Source: Bacteroidales bacterium UBA3630
Lineage (GTDB): Bacteria; Bacteroidota; Bacteroidia; Bacteroidales; P3
Direction: 5' to 3'
DNA: 64,000 nt
NCBI GenBank assembly: GCA_002373995.1
Contig: DFLB01000047.1
Coordinates: forward strand, 2,935 to 66,934
Positions within the stretch are counted from its first letter, which is position 1. Each line of letters opens with the position of its first letter. The position numbers and the translations under genes were made by a program. The notes under the pieces were generated by a model. The model made no database searches. It had not been told where the DNA came from and worked only from the letters and a program-made list of their open reading frames with translations. Of this stretch, positions 7,219-15,412 are shown in pieces.

Positions 7219-8619
7219 CTACAGTTCGACTTCATCACGGAATTGAGGGATGCTGACGCTCTTCCAGCCCACCTCCCGGAGAGTGTCAGCGAAGTGCTGC
7301 TGTGTCTCCTCCTCGCCGTGGACGAGGAAGATGTGTTTCAGTTTGCGCTTGTCCTGACAGCCGATGTAGCGGATCATCTCGCTGTAGTCGCCGTGGCCGG
7401 AGAGGGACTCGATGCGGCGCAGCTCGGCACGCACCTTGTGGCGCTGGCCGAAGATGGAGACCTCCTCGTCGCCCCGCATGATCTTGGCCCCGAGGGTCGA
7501 AGGCTCGCAATAGCCCACGCAGAGGATGGTTGTGGCGGGGTTGTCGATATGGTTAGCCAGGTGGTGCTTCACGCGGCCGGCCTCCATCATGCCGCTGGCG
7601 GCGATGATGACGCAAGGCTTGTGGCGAATGTTGAGCTGCTTGCTCTCCATGACGCTCTGGATGTAGTGCAAGCGGTTGAAGCCGAAGGGGTCAGGGTCGT
7701 TCTGGCAGTAGTCGGCGATGCGCTGGTTGAAGCACTCGGTGTGCAGTCGCATGATGTTGGTGGCGCTGATAGAGAGCGGGCTGTCGACAAAGACATCAAT
7801 GTCAGGCAGCAGCTTGGCATTCTCGAGGCGGTCGAGGGCGTAGATAATCTCCTGCGCGCGGCCGATGGCAAAGCTGGGGATGATGAGTTTGCCCTTCTTC
7901 TTGGTGCAAGTGTCGAGCACCGCCATGAGCAGTTCCTGCTCGGCATCCTGCATGCTCTCGTGGAGGCGGTCGCCGTATGTGCTCTCCATGATGAGGTAGT
8001 CCACCTGCGGGAAAGGTTCGGGGTCCTTGAGGATCTGCTTGTCGTAGCGGCCGATGTCGCCGGTGAAGCCGAGGCGTATCCTGCGGCGGCCATCCTTGAT
8101 CTCGAGGTAGACCAGCGCCGAGCCGAGGATGTGGCCAGCGTCGAAGAATTCCACCGTCACCTCGCCTTCGATGTTGAACTTCTTGTGGTAAGGCACGCTG
8201 ATGAAGCAGCTCATGCACTGCTGGGCGTCCTGCTCGTCGTAGATAGGCTCGACGGGCTCGAGGCCTTGGGCCTTGCGCTTCTTGTTGAAAGTCTGCGTAT
8301 CCTGCTCCTGGATGCGGCCTGCGTCGGCCAGCATGATGGCGCAGAGGTCGCGCGTGGCGGGTGTGCAGAGCACGGTGCCGCGGAAGCCTTGCTTGTAGAT
8401 GTAGGGGATGAGGCCGCTGTGGTCGATGTGGGCGTGGCTGAGCACGAGATAGTCTATCTCCTCGGGGTCGAAGCCGAGGTCGCGGTTCATGGCATCGGTT
8501 TCGAGGCCTTTGCCTTGGTACATGCCGCAGTCGAGCAGGATCTTCAGTCCGCTCTTGGTTGTAATCAGGTGTTTGCTACCGGTCACCTCGCGGGTGGCCC
8601 CCATGAATTGTAGTTTCAT
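7219..8619 (-). CDS. Beta-CASP metallo-beta-lactamase family hydrolase (RNA-processing type)
   Basis: The 466-residue product has the metallo-beta-lactamase zinc motif SHAHIDHSG near the N-terminus. Further zinc-ligand regions are FDAGHILGSA and FTGDIGR. A beta-CASP domain follows, then the C-terminal SLSGHGDYSEM and FLVHGE of the 'RNA specificity' motif. It is related to CPSF-73/Ysh1-like nucleases, and bacterial members are predicted or shown to cut RNA. An in-frame upstream ATG at 8640 would overlap the previous gene, so the ATG at 8619, directly before KLQFMGATREV, is preferred. It is cytoplasmic, with no signal peptide. The exact substrate is unknown. Confidence 0.88.
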   Translation of the reverse strand: MKLQFMGATREVTGSKHLITTKSGLKILLDCGMYQGKGLETDAMNRDLGFDPEEIDYLVLSHAHIDHSGLIPYIYKQGFRGTVLCTPATRDLCAIMLADAGRIQEQDTQTFNKKRKAQGLEPVEPIYDEQDAQQCMSCFISVPYHKKFNIEGEVTVEFFDAGHILGSALVYLEIKDGRRRIRLGFTGDIGRYDKQILKDPEPFPQVDYLIMESTYGDRLHESMQDAEQELLMAVLDTCTKKKGKLIIPSFAIGRAQEIIYALDRLENAKLLPDIDVFVDSPLSISATNIMRLHTECFNQRIADYCQNDPDPFGFNRLHYIQSVMESKQLNIRHKPCVIIAASGMMEAGRVKHHLANHIDNPATTILCVGYCEPSTLGAKIMRGDEEVSIFGQRHKVRAELRRIESLSGHGDYSEMIRYIGCQDKRKLKHIFLVHGEEETQQHFADTLREVGWKSVSIPQFRDEVEL

Positions 8620-8629
8620 ATTTCGAGTG

Positions 8630-9892
8630 TTAATTATCAATCACGATGCGGTGTGCCGGCCCGTCGCCGAGTTGCAGCAGCCACACGCCGGCCTGAGGCA
8701 GCACGAGAGTGGTGGTGGCGGCGGTGGTGGTCGTCGAGAACAGGCACCGCCCTTGCAGGTCGAAAAGCCGCAAGGCCTCCCCTACCCTGCCGGAGACCGT
8801 CAGGCGGCGGCCGACGACGGTGGCGGCCCAGGGCTCGGGGGCGTCGATGGTTGCGGGACTTGCGGGTTCGAAGAGTGCGGTCAGCGTCAGGTCGCCAGTC
8901 AGCGCCACGCGGCGCGGGTTGTCAGTGAGCCCGTCGCTCCAACACGAGAAGCGCGCACCTTCCAACGGCAGGCCGCATACCTCGACCACCGCGCCGACGG
9001 GCAGCACGGCAGAGCCCACGCCGACGCCGAGTGCCGGAGACGAGGAAAGGACATGCAGGGTGCAGCTGTCGGGTTCGATCAAGATGTATTGCTGCGGGAA
9101 GAACATTGCTGTGAAGCGACTGTTTTCCGTAACCTGCAGGGAGCGGGGGTTGAGGGTGTCGCCGTCTTGCCAGCAGGCGAAGAAGAAGCCGTCGGCAGGC
9201 TGTGCGACGAGCGTTACGGTGGCGGAAGCGTCGTAGGTGCCGCCGCCCACCACGGTGCCGCGGTGGGGATAGTTGGCTTCGGCGACGACTGTCACGGCGC
9301 ATCCGGCATCGGTCACGGTGCCGAAGTTGTTCCAGGGCGCCAGGGTGCTATAGGCTGCAAGCGACGAGCATGGTACGTGCAAGACGGCATCGTCGAGCGG
9401 TGCATCGAAGAAGATGTTGGAGCCTGTTTGCGGCGGGTTGGCGGCGGCGATCCACACGTTGGCCAGCGATGAGCAACCGGCGAAGGCCATGCCGTCGAGG
9501 GACAGCAGCGTGGAGGGCAGGGAGATGGATGCGAGGCCGGAGCAGAGGCGGAATGCCGACGAGCCGACTGCGGATATGCCTTCGGCGATGGAGACGCTTG
9601 TGAGACCCGAGCAGCCGTAGAAGGCGTGATGGCCGATGGAGACAATGCTGAAGAGCGAGTCGCCCTGGGCGACGGTGGCGGGAATGGAGAGTGCGCCTAC
9701 GGGTCGCGACGTGGAGCCCCAGCCTTGAGAGGGGGTGGCGTTGGCGTCGGGGTAAACGACCTCGACGCCACCGGCGACGCGGGAGAAATAGAGTGTCTGC
9801 CCCGACGGTACCGTCGCAGCAAAGTCGTAGGCTCTCGCTGCCGCCAGAGGCAGGAGCAAGAGCATCAGCGCTATGGCCAGTTTTTTTATCAT
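8630..9892 (-). CDS. BspA-like leucine-rich-repeat surface protein with T9SS sorting domain
   Basis: Starting at the ATG at 9892 gives 420 residues beginning MIKKLAIALMLLLLPLAAARA, a clear signal peptide; the longer in-frame start at 9943 would bury it. Residues about 60-150 hold BspA-type LRR_5 repeats (HHAFYGCSGLTSV, SSAFRLCSGLASI, GMAFAGCSSLANV). Next come beta-rich modules with FACWQDGDTLNPRSL and FSCWSDGLTDNPRRV, like the divergent InlB repeats of Bacteroidetes. The last ~70 residues resemble a type IX secretion C-terminal domain (LRLFDLQGRCLF, then AGVWLLQLGDG). It is likely exported across the outer membrane as an adhesin-like protein; the ligand is unknown. Confidence 0.82.
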   Translation of the reverse strand: MIKKLAIALMLLLLPLAAARAYDFAATVPSGQTLYFSRVAGGVEVVYPDANATPSQGWGSTSRPVGALSIPATVAQGDSLFSIVSIGHHAFYGCSGLTSVSIAEGISAVGSSAFRLCSGLASISLPSTLLSLDGMAFAGCSSLANVWIAAANPPQTGSNIFFDAPLDDAVLHVPCSSLAAYSTLAPWNNFGTVTDAGCAVTVVAEANYPHRGTVVGGGTYDASATVTLVAQPADGFFFACWQDGDTLNPRSLQVTENSRFTAMFFPQQYILIEPDSCTLHVLSSSPALGVGVGSAVLPVGAVVEVCGLPLEGARFSCWSDGLTDNPRRVALTGDLTLTALFEPASPATIDAPEPWAATVVGRRLTVSGRVGEALRLFDLQGRCLFSTTTTAATTTLVLPQAGVWLLQLGDGPAHRIVIDN

Positions 9893-10061
9893 AATAATAT
9901 TTACTAACGATGCGGCAGGGGAATTATTGCGCGGCGGAGGCATCTTTATTCAACTTTTTTTCTTCGGGCGGTGAGGGAGAGCTCTTTTGCGCTGTGCTTC
10001 AGGTGTTTCGGTGCCTTATGAGTAGCGGGATTGATAAAAGAAACCGGTACGAGATGCCTAT

Positions 10062-10116
10062 GTTATGCTTAGGTTATGCTTAGGATGAGCTTAGGTTATG
10101 CTTAGGATGAGCTTAG
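10062..10116. repeat. 11-bp tandem array, TTATGCTTAGG family (copy 1)
   Basis: Five contiguous 11-bp units without indels: GTTATGCTTAG and GATGAGCTTAG in the order 1,1,2,1,2. The array continues into a purine-rich AGG tract. Related arrays lie at 15323, 29100 and 40810. Confidence 0.9.
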
Positions 10117-10177
10117 GATGGAGGAGGAGAGGAGGAGAGAAGATGTGAAAAAAAGTGCGCGGTGTGGTTTTTTTTTG

Positions 10178-10185
10178 TATCTTTG
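10178..10185 (+). promoter_or_regulatory. Predicted -7 box of the yidC promoter
   Basis: TATCTTTG matches the Bacteroidetes -7 consensus TAnnTTTG and is followed by GCAC, a common start-site context. No good TTTG -33 element is seen at the expected spacing. The leader to the yidC ATG would be about 70 nt. Confidence 0.6.
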
Positions 10186-10259
10186 CACTTTCATTCCTAT
10201 GACGGGAATGAGGATAGCTTATTGTATACCAACAGCATAAAAGGAAGAACGACAAGACT

Positions 10260-12236
10260 ATGGATAAGAAATCAATCATCGGACTGGTACTGATATTCGC
10301 CATTTTCGTGGGGTACATGTTCTGGGTGGCGCCGTCGAAGGAAGAGATGGCCGAGCGGCAGCGGGTGTATGACTCGACGGTTGCGGCCAACCTTGAGGCG
10401 CAGCGCGTGGCCGACAGTATTGCTGCCGCGCAAGCGCATGTGGATTCGCTGGCCGCTGCGGGGGACAGCACTGCGATGACCCTCGTGGGGGGGCGTCGGG
10501 TGGCTGACATGGGTGCCTTCAACGCTGCCGCGCAGGGCGAGGCGAGACCGTTGCGCGTGGAGAGTGAGCGTATGAGCGTAGAGTTCAACACGTTGGGCGG
10601 TCGCGTGGACAGGGTGGTGCTGAAGGATTACCAGACCTATGACGGCAACGAGTTGGTGCTGGTGACACCCGACGAGGAGAATATGAACCTGGTCTTTTCG
10701 ACGGAGGACAACAGGGTGGTGAATACCAAGGACTTGGTGTTCACTCCATATATCAAAGGCCAGAAGGTGGAGAGCGGAGAGTGGAAGGTGGACGGAGGAG
10801 ACTCGCTGACGGTGAGTTTCCGTGCGGCGGTGGAGGACAGCATCGGTGAGGGCTACTTGGAGTTTCGGTACACGGTGCGCGGGGAGAGCCATGAAGTTGG
10901 GTTTGACATTGACTTTGTGGGTTTGACGGGGGTGGTGCGGAACACGCCGTATATGGACTTCCGGTGGCAGAACCGCATGTTGCGACAGGAGAAGGTGAAC
11001 AGCGGCAGCCGGGGCAAGAGCAATCGCAACAGCGACCGCGAGCGTTTCTACAGCAGTATTTATTATAAGAGTCCGAAGGCCAAGAACCCAGACAACCTGC
11101 GCATGGGGCAGGACGCGCACAAGCAGGTGAAGACGAACCTGGAGTGGGTGGCCTTCAAGGATCAGTATTTTGCCGCCATCATGACTGCCGAGGGGGGAGT
11201 GCCGTTTGAGAATGCGGAGATTGAGGTCAGCACCGACAAGCGCGACACGACGCACAACTACATGACCGACATGCAGGCGGTGATAGGGTTGCAGTATGAC
11301 CAGACGGCGCCGACGATACATGCGGGTTTCTACTACGGACCGACGAAATACCGTGACCTGAAGGCGATGCACCGGAGCTACGAGCGGATGCTGCCGCTGG
11401 GCTGGTGGGTATTTTCGAAGGCTGCCAGCCGATGGCTGATTATACCGGTCTTCAACTTCCTGGAGCAGTTTGGCTGGAACTATGGTATCATCATCATTGT
11501 CTTCACACTGCTTATCCGCCTGGTGCTGCTGCCGCTGGTGTACAAGAGCTATCAGGGCGGTGCCATCATGCGGATACTGAAGCCCGAGATGGATGCGCTG
11601 AACAAGAAATATCCGCAGCCCGAACAGGCGATGCAGAAGCAGCAGGCGATGATGAACCTGCAGAAGAAGGCGGGGTATAGCCCGATGGCAGGCTGCCTGC
11701 CGGTGCTGATACAGATGCCGTTCCTGACGGCCATGTTTATGTTCTTCCCCATAGCCATCGAGTTGAGACAGAAGTCGTTCCTATGGTGCGACGACCTGTC
11801 GAACTATGACTCGATACTGGACTTTGGCTTCAATATACCGCTCTACGGCGACCACATCTCGCTGTTCTGCCTGCTGATGTTCGGGGTGCAGTTCTTCTAC
11901 ACCTGGTACACGATGCAGCAGCAGGCTGGCACGCAGCAGATGCCGGGCATGAAGTTTATGATGTACTTCATGCCGTTCATGATGCTCTTCATCTTCAACA
12001 GCCAGAGTGCCGGATTGAACCTGTACTACCTCATTTCCATCAGTTTCACCATGATAGTGATGATACTGATACGACGCTTTACGAGCGAGAAGAAGGTACG
12101 CGCGCGTATGGCGGCCTACGATGCGAAGCATAGCGGCAAGGACGGGAAACCGAAGAAGAGCAGTTTCCAGAAACGCTTAGAAGAGCTGCAGAAGCAGGCC
12201 GAGGCCATGCAACGCGAGCAGAACAATCGCAGATAA
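10260..12236 (+). CDS. yidC: Membrane protein insertase YidC
   Basis: The 658-residue protein has an N-terminal membrane anchor (IIGLVLIFAIFVGYMFWV), a large periplasmic beta-domain (about residues 80-370) and the conserved Oxa1/YidC core from about residue 380. The core includes GWWVFSKAASRWLI, the NYGIIIIVFTLLIRLVLLPL helix and PVLIQMPFLTAMF. The tail is basic (KKSSFQKRLEELQKQ). It inserts membrane proteins with or after the Sec translocon. Length fits Bacteroidetes YidC. Codons about 169-180 in the periplasmic domain are five phased 7-bp nucleotide units, an unusual local feature treated separately. A promoter lies about 80 bp upstream. Confidence 0.96.
   Translation: MDKKSIIGLVLIFAIFVGYMFWVAPSKEEMAERQRVYDSTVAANLEAQRVADSIAAAQAHVDSLAAAGDSTAMTLVGGRRVADMGAFNAAAQGEARPLRVESERMSVEFNTLGGRVDRVVLKDYQTYDGNELVLVTPDEENMNLVFSTEDNRVVNTKDLVFTPYIKGQKVESGEWKVDGGDSLTVSFRAAVEDSIGEGYLEFRYTVRGESHEVGFDIDFVGLTGVVRNTPYMDFRWQNRMLRQEKVNSGSRGKSNRNSDRERFYSSIYYKSPKAKNPDNLRMGQDAHKQVKTNLEWVAFKDQYFAAIMTAEGGVPFENAEIEVSTDKRDTTHNYMTDMQAVIGLQYDQTAPTIHAGFYYGPTKYRDLKAMHRSYERMLPLGWWVFSKAASRWLIIPVFNFLEQFGWNYGIIIIVFTLLIRLVLLPLVYKSYQGGAIMRILKPEMDALNKKYPQPEQAMQKQQAMMNLQKKAGYSPMAGCLPVLIQMPFLTAMFMFFPIAIELRQKSFLWCDDLSNYDSILDFGFNIPLYGDHISLFCLLMFGVQFFYTWYTMQQQAGTQQMPGMKFMMYFMPFMMLFIFNSQSAGLNLYYLISISFTMIVMILIRRFTSEKKVRARMAAYDAKHSGKDGKPKKSSFQKRLEELQKQAEAMQREQNNRR
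10764..10798 (+). repeat. In-frame 7-bp tandem array inside yidC
   Basis: Five 7-bp units in a row: AAGGTGG, AGAGCGG, AGAGTGG, AAGGTGG, ACGGAGG. They encode KVESGEWKVDGG in the periplasmic domain. The unit pattern is close to that found inside etfB at 49293-49327. Confidence 0.7.
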
Positions 12237-12267
12237 GCCAAGACTATCCTAAAACAATAAATCCATC

Positions 12268-13641
12268 ATGGTTGCAACACTCATTACAATATTCATTATC
12301 GGGTACGCGTGCATAGCGCTTGAACACCCGCTAAAAATCAACAAGACGGCTACTGCCCTGCTGCTGGGGTGTATTATATGGGCCGTGTTCAACATGTTCA
12401 ACGTGGGCGACCCCGCCACCCTTGCCCAGTACGGGGGCATGGATGGATACCGCAGCTTTGTGAGTAGCAGTTTGATAGAGAACCTCGGCGAGACGGCGGA
12501 GATTGTCTTCTTCCTGCTGGGTGCCATGACCATCGTGACCCTTATAGAAGACTATCAAGGGTTTACCATCATCACCGACCACATCACCACCACCGACAAG
12601 AAGAAGCTGCTGTGGGTCATCTCGATCCTGACCTTCTTCCTGTCGGCGCTGCTGGACAACATGACCACAGCCATCGTGATGGTGGCGCTGCTGCGCAAGC
12701 TCATCGCCGACCGCAAGGAACGGTGGCTCTTTGCCGGTATGGTGATCCTGGCGGCCAACGCGGGCGGAGCCTGGAGTCCCATCGGCGACGTGACGACCAT
12801 CATGCTGTGGATCAAGGGACAGGTGACGACAGTGAACATCATCGTCAAGACCCTGCTGCCCAGCTTAGTGTGCATGGTGGTGCCGGTACTCATCCTGAGT
12901 TCACAGCTGAAGGGCGACATCGAGCGTCCCGAAGCAGAGCACGACGGCATCGAGGTGGCCCCCTGGATGCGCAAACTGGTGCTAATCATGGGTGTGTGCG
13001 GTCTGATATTTGTTCCCATCTTCAAGACCGTCACCCACCTGCCGCCCTACTTAGGCATGCTGCTGAGCCTTTCGGTGCTGTGGGTGACGACCGAAATTCT
13101 GAGCCGCAAGCACTCAAAAGAGGGGCACCAGCTACCCACCGCAGTGAGCACACTGGAGCATGTGGATGTGCCCACCATTCTGTTCTTCCTCGGTATATTG
13201 ATGGCCGTCAGCTGCCTGAAGGTGTCTGGCATCTTGAGCACCATGGCCCAAGGACTTGACGCGATGCGAGGCATCGAGGTGGGCGGCGAGACGGTAGGCT
13301 TCTTCCTGATCGACCTCATCATTGGCGTGCTGTCGTCAATCGTCGACAACGTGCCGCTGGTGGCTGCCGTGCAGGGTATGTATCCCATGAGTCCTGAGGG
13401 ATTCATCGCCAACCACCCGTTCTGGGAGTTCCTGGCCTACTGCGCCGGTACGGGCGGCTCGCTGCTGATCATTGGTTCGGCCGCCGGCGTAGCCGTCATG
13501 GGAATGGAAAAGATAGACTTTATCTGGTACCTCAAACGCATCACGTTGCTGGCTCTGGCGGGCTATATCGCCGGTGCCATCATCTTTGTGGCCATGAACC
13601 TGACCTTTGAGCCCTACGACTGGTGGAGCCAGATGGTGTGA
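12268..13641 (+). CDS. nhaD: NhaD-type sodium:proton antiporter
   Basis: This 457-residue polytopic protein of the ion transporter superfamily resembles NhaD Na+/H+ antiporters. It has about a dozen hydrophobic segments and the conserved LDNMTTAIVMVALLRK and NAGGAWSPIGDVTTIMLW stretches. The symmetrical C-terminal repeat has SSIVDNVPLVAAVQGMY and GTGGSLLIIGSAAGVA. It should exchange external protons for cytoplasmic sodium, controlling pH and salt balance. It begins 31 bp after yidC in the same direction. An 8-bp tandem array starts 7 bp after its stop codon. Confidence 0.9.
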   Translation: MVATLITIFIIGYACIALEHPLKINKTATALLLGCIIWAVFNMFNVGDPATLAQYGGMDGYRSFVSSSLIENLGETAEIVFFLLGAMTIVTLIEDYQGFTIITDHITTTDKKKLLWVISILTFFLSALLDNMTTAIVMVALLRKLIADRKERWLFAGMVILAANAGGAWSPIGDVTTIMLWIKGQVTTVNIIVKTLLPSLVCMVVPVLILSSQLKGDIERPEAEHDGIEVAPWMRKLVLIMGVCGLIFVPIFKTVTHLPPYLGMLLSLSVLWVTTEILSRKHSKEGHQLPTAVSTLEHVDVPTILFFLGILMAVSCLKVSGILSTMAQGLDAMRGIEVGGETVGFFLIDLIIGVLSSIVDNVPLVAAVQGMYPMSPEGFIANHPFWEFLAYCAGTGGSLLIIGSAAGVAVMGMEKIDFIWYLKRITLLALAGYIAGAIIFVAMNLTFEPYDWWSQMV

Positions 13642-13647
13642 TTTGAG

Positions 13648-13863
13648 AGTCTAAAAGTCTAAGAGTCTAAAAGTCTAAGAGTCTAAAAGTCTAAGGGTCA
13701 AAGGGTCTAAGAGTCAAAAAGTCTAAGAGTCAAAAAGTCTAAGAGTCAAAAAGTCAATGGGTCAATGGGTCTAAGAGTCTAAAAGTCTAAGGGTCTAAGA
13801 GTCAAAAAGTCTAAGAGGCTAAGAACCTAAGGGGCTAAAAGTATAAGAGTATAGGAGTTGAGA
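13648..13863. repeat. 8-bp tandem array, 27 units, ending at a start codon
   Basis: Twenty-seven consecutive 8-bp units related to AGTCTAAG or AGTCTAAA fill the gap between the antiporter stop and the next gene without an insertion or deletion. Units drift toward the right end (AGTATAAG, AGTATAGG, AGTTGAGA), where AGGAG at 13853-13857 is well placed as a ribosome-binding site for the TTG at 13865. Confidence 0.93.
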
Positions 13864-13864
13864 G

Positions 13865-15187
13865 TTGAAAAAGATTTGGACTGAATTCAAACAACGCCCT
13901 GTGTGGCGCAAGGTGTGCGACATCCTGCTGGTGCTCTTCGCATTGGCGGGGGCTGCCATCATAGGGGCCTGGGGGCTGTATCAGCTGGGCGTGACCAAGA
14001 ACCGCGGGGCAGTGGACAAGAACTACCGCTACCTGCTGTCGGTCAGCGAGATGGAATCGTTGCAGAAAGACGGCGGGCAACGTGCGTCGGACAGCGAGCA
14101 GTGGGCGGTGGAGATGGGTCGCATAGCGGCGATGGCACGCTTCTATCCCGAGAACGCGCGATTGATCATGCACGCTGCGCAGTACAGCGACAATCCGGCC
14201 ACCACAGAGATTATGATGCACGCCGCGGGTGTGTACCTCGATGAAGAAGAAAGCGAACAGATGCAGCAGCTGCAGGAGCAGGTCAGCGCCCTGCTGACAT
14301 CAGTACCGCAGCGGGAGAACGCCAACGCCATTCCCTGGATGACAGGCGTCGAATGGGCGGCACTGAAAGATGCCATCGTGCGCGACAGCGCCTTGATACG
14401 CGAAGCCGGACGGCTGACCGGCGTCGAGCCGAGGCTCATTGTCGGGTGCCTCATCGGAGAGCAGATACGCCTCTTCAACTCGAAGCGCGAGATGTTCAAG
14501 AAATACCTCGGGCCGGTGAAGGTGCTGAGCGTGCAGAGCCAGTTCAGCTATGGCGTCAACGGCATCAAAGACTTCACCGCCAAGGCCGTCGAGGAGCACC
14601 TGAAAGACCCGCTTTCGGAGTTCTACATGGGGCCTGCCTATGAGCACCTGCTCGACTTCACCAGCGACGACCACGAGACCGAGCGCTACAACCGCCTCGT
14701 GGACTACCGCAACCACCTATACAGCTACATCTACACCGGCTGCATCCTTCACCAGACCATGCTGCAGTGGCGGCGAGCGGGCTACGACATCAGCGAGCGC
14801 CCCGACGTGCTGTTCACCCTCTTCAACCTTGGCTTCGACCATTCGAAGCCCAAAGCCGACCCCATGCCGGGCGGCAGCCGCATCACGGTGGGCGACAGAG
14901 AGTACACCTTCGGGGCCATCGGCTTTGACTTCTACTACAGCGGCGAGCTGGTCGAGACCTTCCCCTACCACAGGCAGCGCTTCACGAGCAGCGACCGGGC
15001 GCTAACCCCCGAGGAGATAGAACAGATACAGGACAATATGAGCGACTGCAAGCGGCCTGAGAAAGGGCTGGAGTATCGCAAAGACTCTACCCAACGGGCT
15101 CAGACTTCCGACCTCGACAATGAGCCACCCGACCCCTACGGCATCGACCACAATACGGTGGTGCCGATGGAGCACACCGCACAGTAA
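13865..15187 (+). CDS. Membrane-anchored protein, possible lysozyme-like domain
   Basis: This 440-residue protein probably starts at TTG 13865, with AGGAG 7 bp upstream, giving MKKIWTEFKQ. Residues about 18-38 form one membrane helix and the rest should be periplasmic. Residues about 170-250 (GVEPRLIVGCLIGEQIRLF, then SQFSYGVNGIKDFTAKAV) resemble the start of lytic-transglycosylase-like domains, with E199 in the place of a catalytic glutamate. Residues 325-370 contain a second conserved-looking block (GAIGFDFYYSGELVETFPY). The tail is polar and proline-rich. The enzymatic idea is only a resemblance and I cannot assign a family. The upstream region is almost entirely the 8-bp array. Confidence 0.65.
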   Translation: MKKIWTEFKQRPVWRKVCDILLVLFALAGAAIIGAWGLYQLGVTKNRGAVDKNYRYLLSVSEMESLQKDGGQRASDSEQWAVEMGRIAAMARFYPENARLIMHAAQYSDNPATTEIMMHAAGVYLDEEESEQMQQLQEQVSALLTSVPQRENANAIPWMTGVEWAALKDAIVRDSALIREAGRLTGVEPRLIVGCLIGEQIRLFNSKREMFKKYLGPVKVLSVQSQFSYGVNGIKDFTAKAVEEHLKDPLSEFYMGPAYEHLLDFTSDDHETERYNRLVDYRNHLYSYIYTGCILHQTMLQWRRAGYDISERPDVLFTLFNLGFDHSKPKADPMPGGSRITVGDREYTFGAIGFDFYYSGELVETFPYHRQRFTSSDRALTPEEIEQIQDNMSDCKRPEKGLEYRKDSTQRAQTSDLDNEPPDPYGIDHNTVVPMEHTAQ

Positions 15188-15218
15188 AGGGACACACGCC
15201 TGATGTACCACACTATAA

Positions 15219-15248
15219 TAGCCCCCCGAAGGTGCTTTCGAGGGGCTA
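15219..15248 (+). terminator. Hairpin after the 13865-15187 gene
   Basis: TAGCCCCCCGAA (15219-15230) pairs with TTCGAGGGGCTA (15237-15248) over a 6-base loop with one mismatch, 32 bp after the stop codon. There is no strong T-run after it, so it is a terminator-like hairpin rather than a textbook one. Confidence 0.55.
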
Positions 15249-15322
15249 CTTCCGTATCTGGTCCGATAAACGGCGGAGCAGGTACGGAGGAACTACGGAG
15301 GTGATGCGGAGGAAGAGATTAG

Positions 15323-15399
15323 GTAATGCTTAGGTTATGCTTAGGTTATGCTTAGGTTATGCTTAGGTTATGCTTAGGTAATGCTTAGGTAATGCGAGT
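15323..15399. repeat. 11-bp tandem array, TTATGCTTAGG family (copy 2)
   Basis: Six perfect-length 11-bp units of GTTATGCTTAG or GTAATGCTTAG plus one decayed unit, between convergent genes. The same 11-bp phase extends leftward to about 15273 with a different core, CGGAGG, instead of CTTAGG. Confidence 0.92.
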
Positions 15400-15412
15400 T
15401 AAGGAACCACCC

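Larger units (their letters stand above)
9893..10259. other. 367-bp divergent intergenic region
   Basis: This stretch between the LRR surface-protein gene and yidC has no supported gene. It holds an 11-bp tandem array at 10062-10116, a purine-rich tract of AGG repeats to about 10145, and the yidC -7 box at 10178-10185. I see no clear promoter for the divergent LRR gene and no RNA gene. Confidence 0.6.

Noticed and set aside
7138..8613. 491-codon plus-strand frame antisense to the beta-CASP hydrolase
   Set aside because: No recognisable domain; the minus-strand gene has all metal-binding motifs.
13648..13863. Possible CRISPR array
   Set aside because: Units are 8 bp and contiguous, without spacers; no cas genes are present. 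The same applies to the 7-, 9- and 11-bp arrays.
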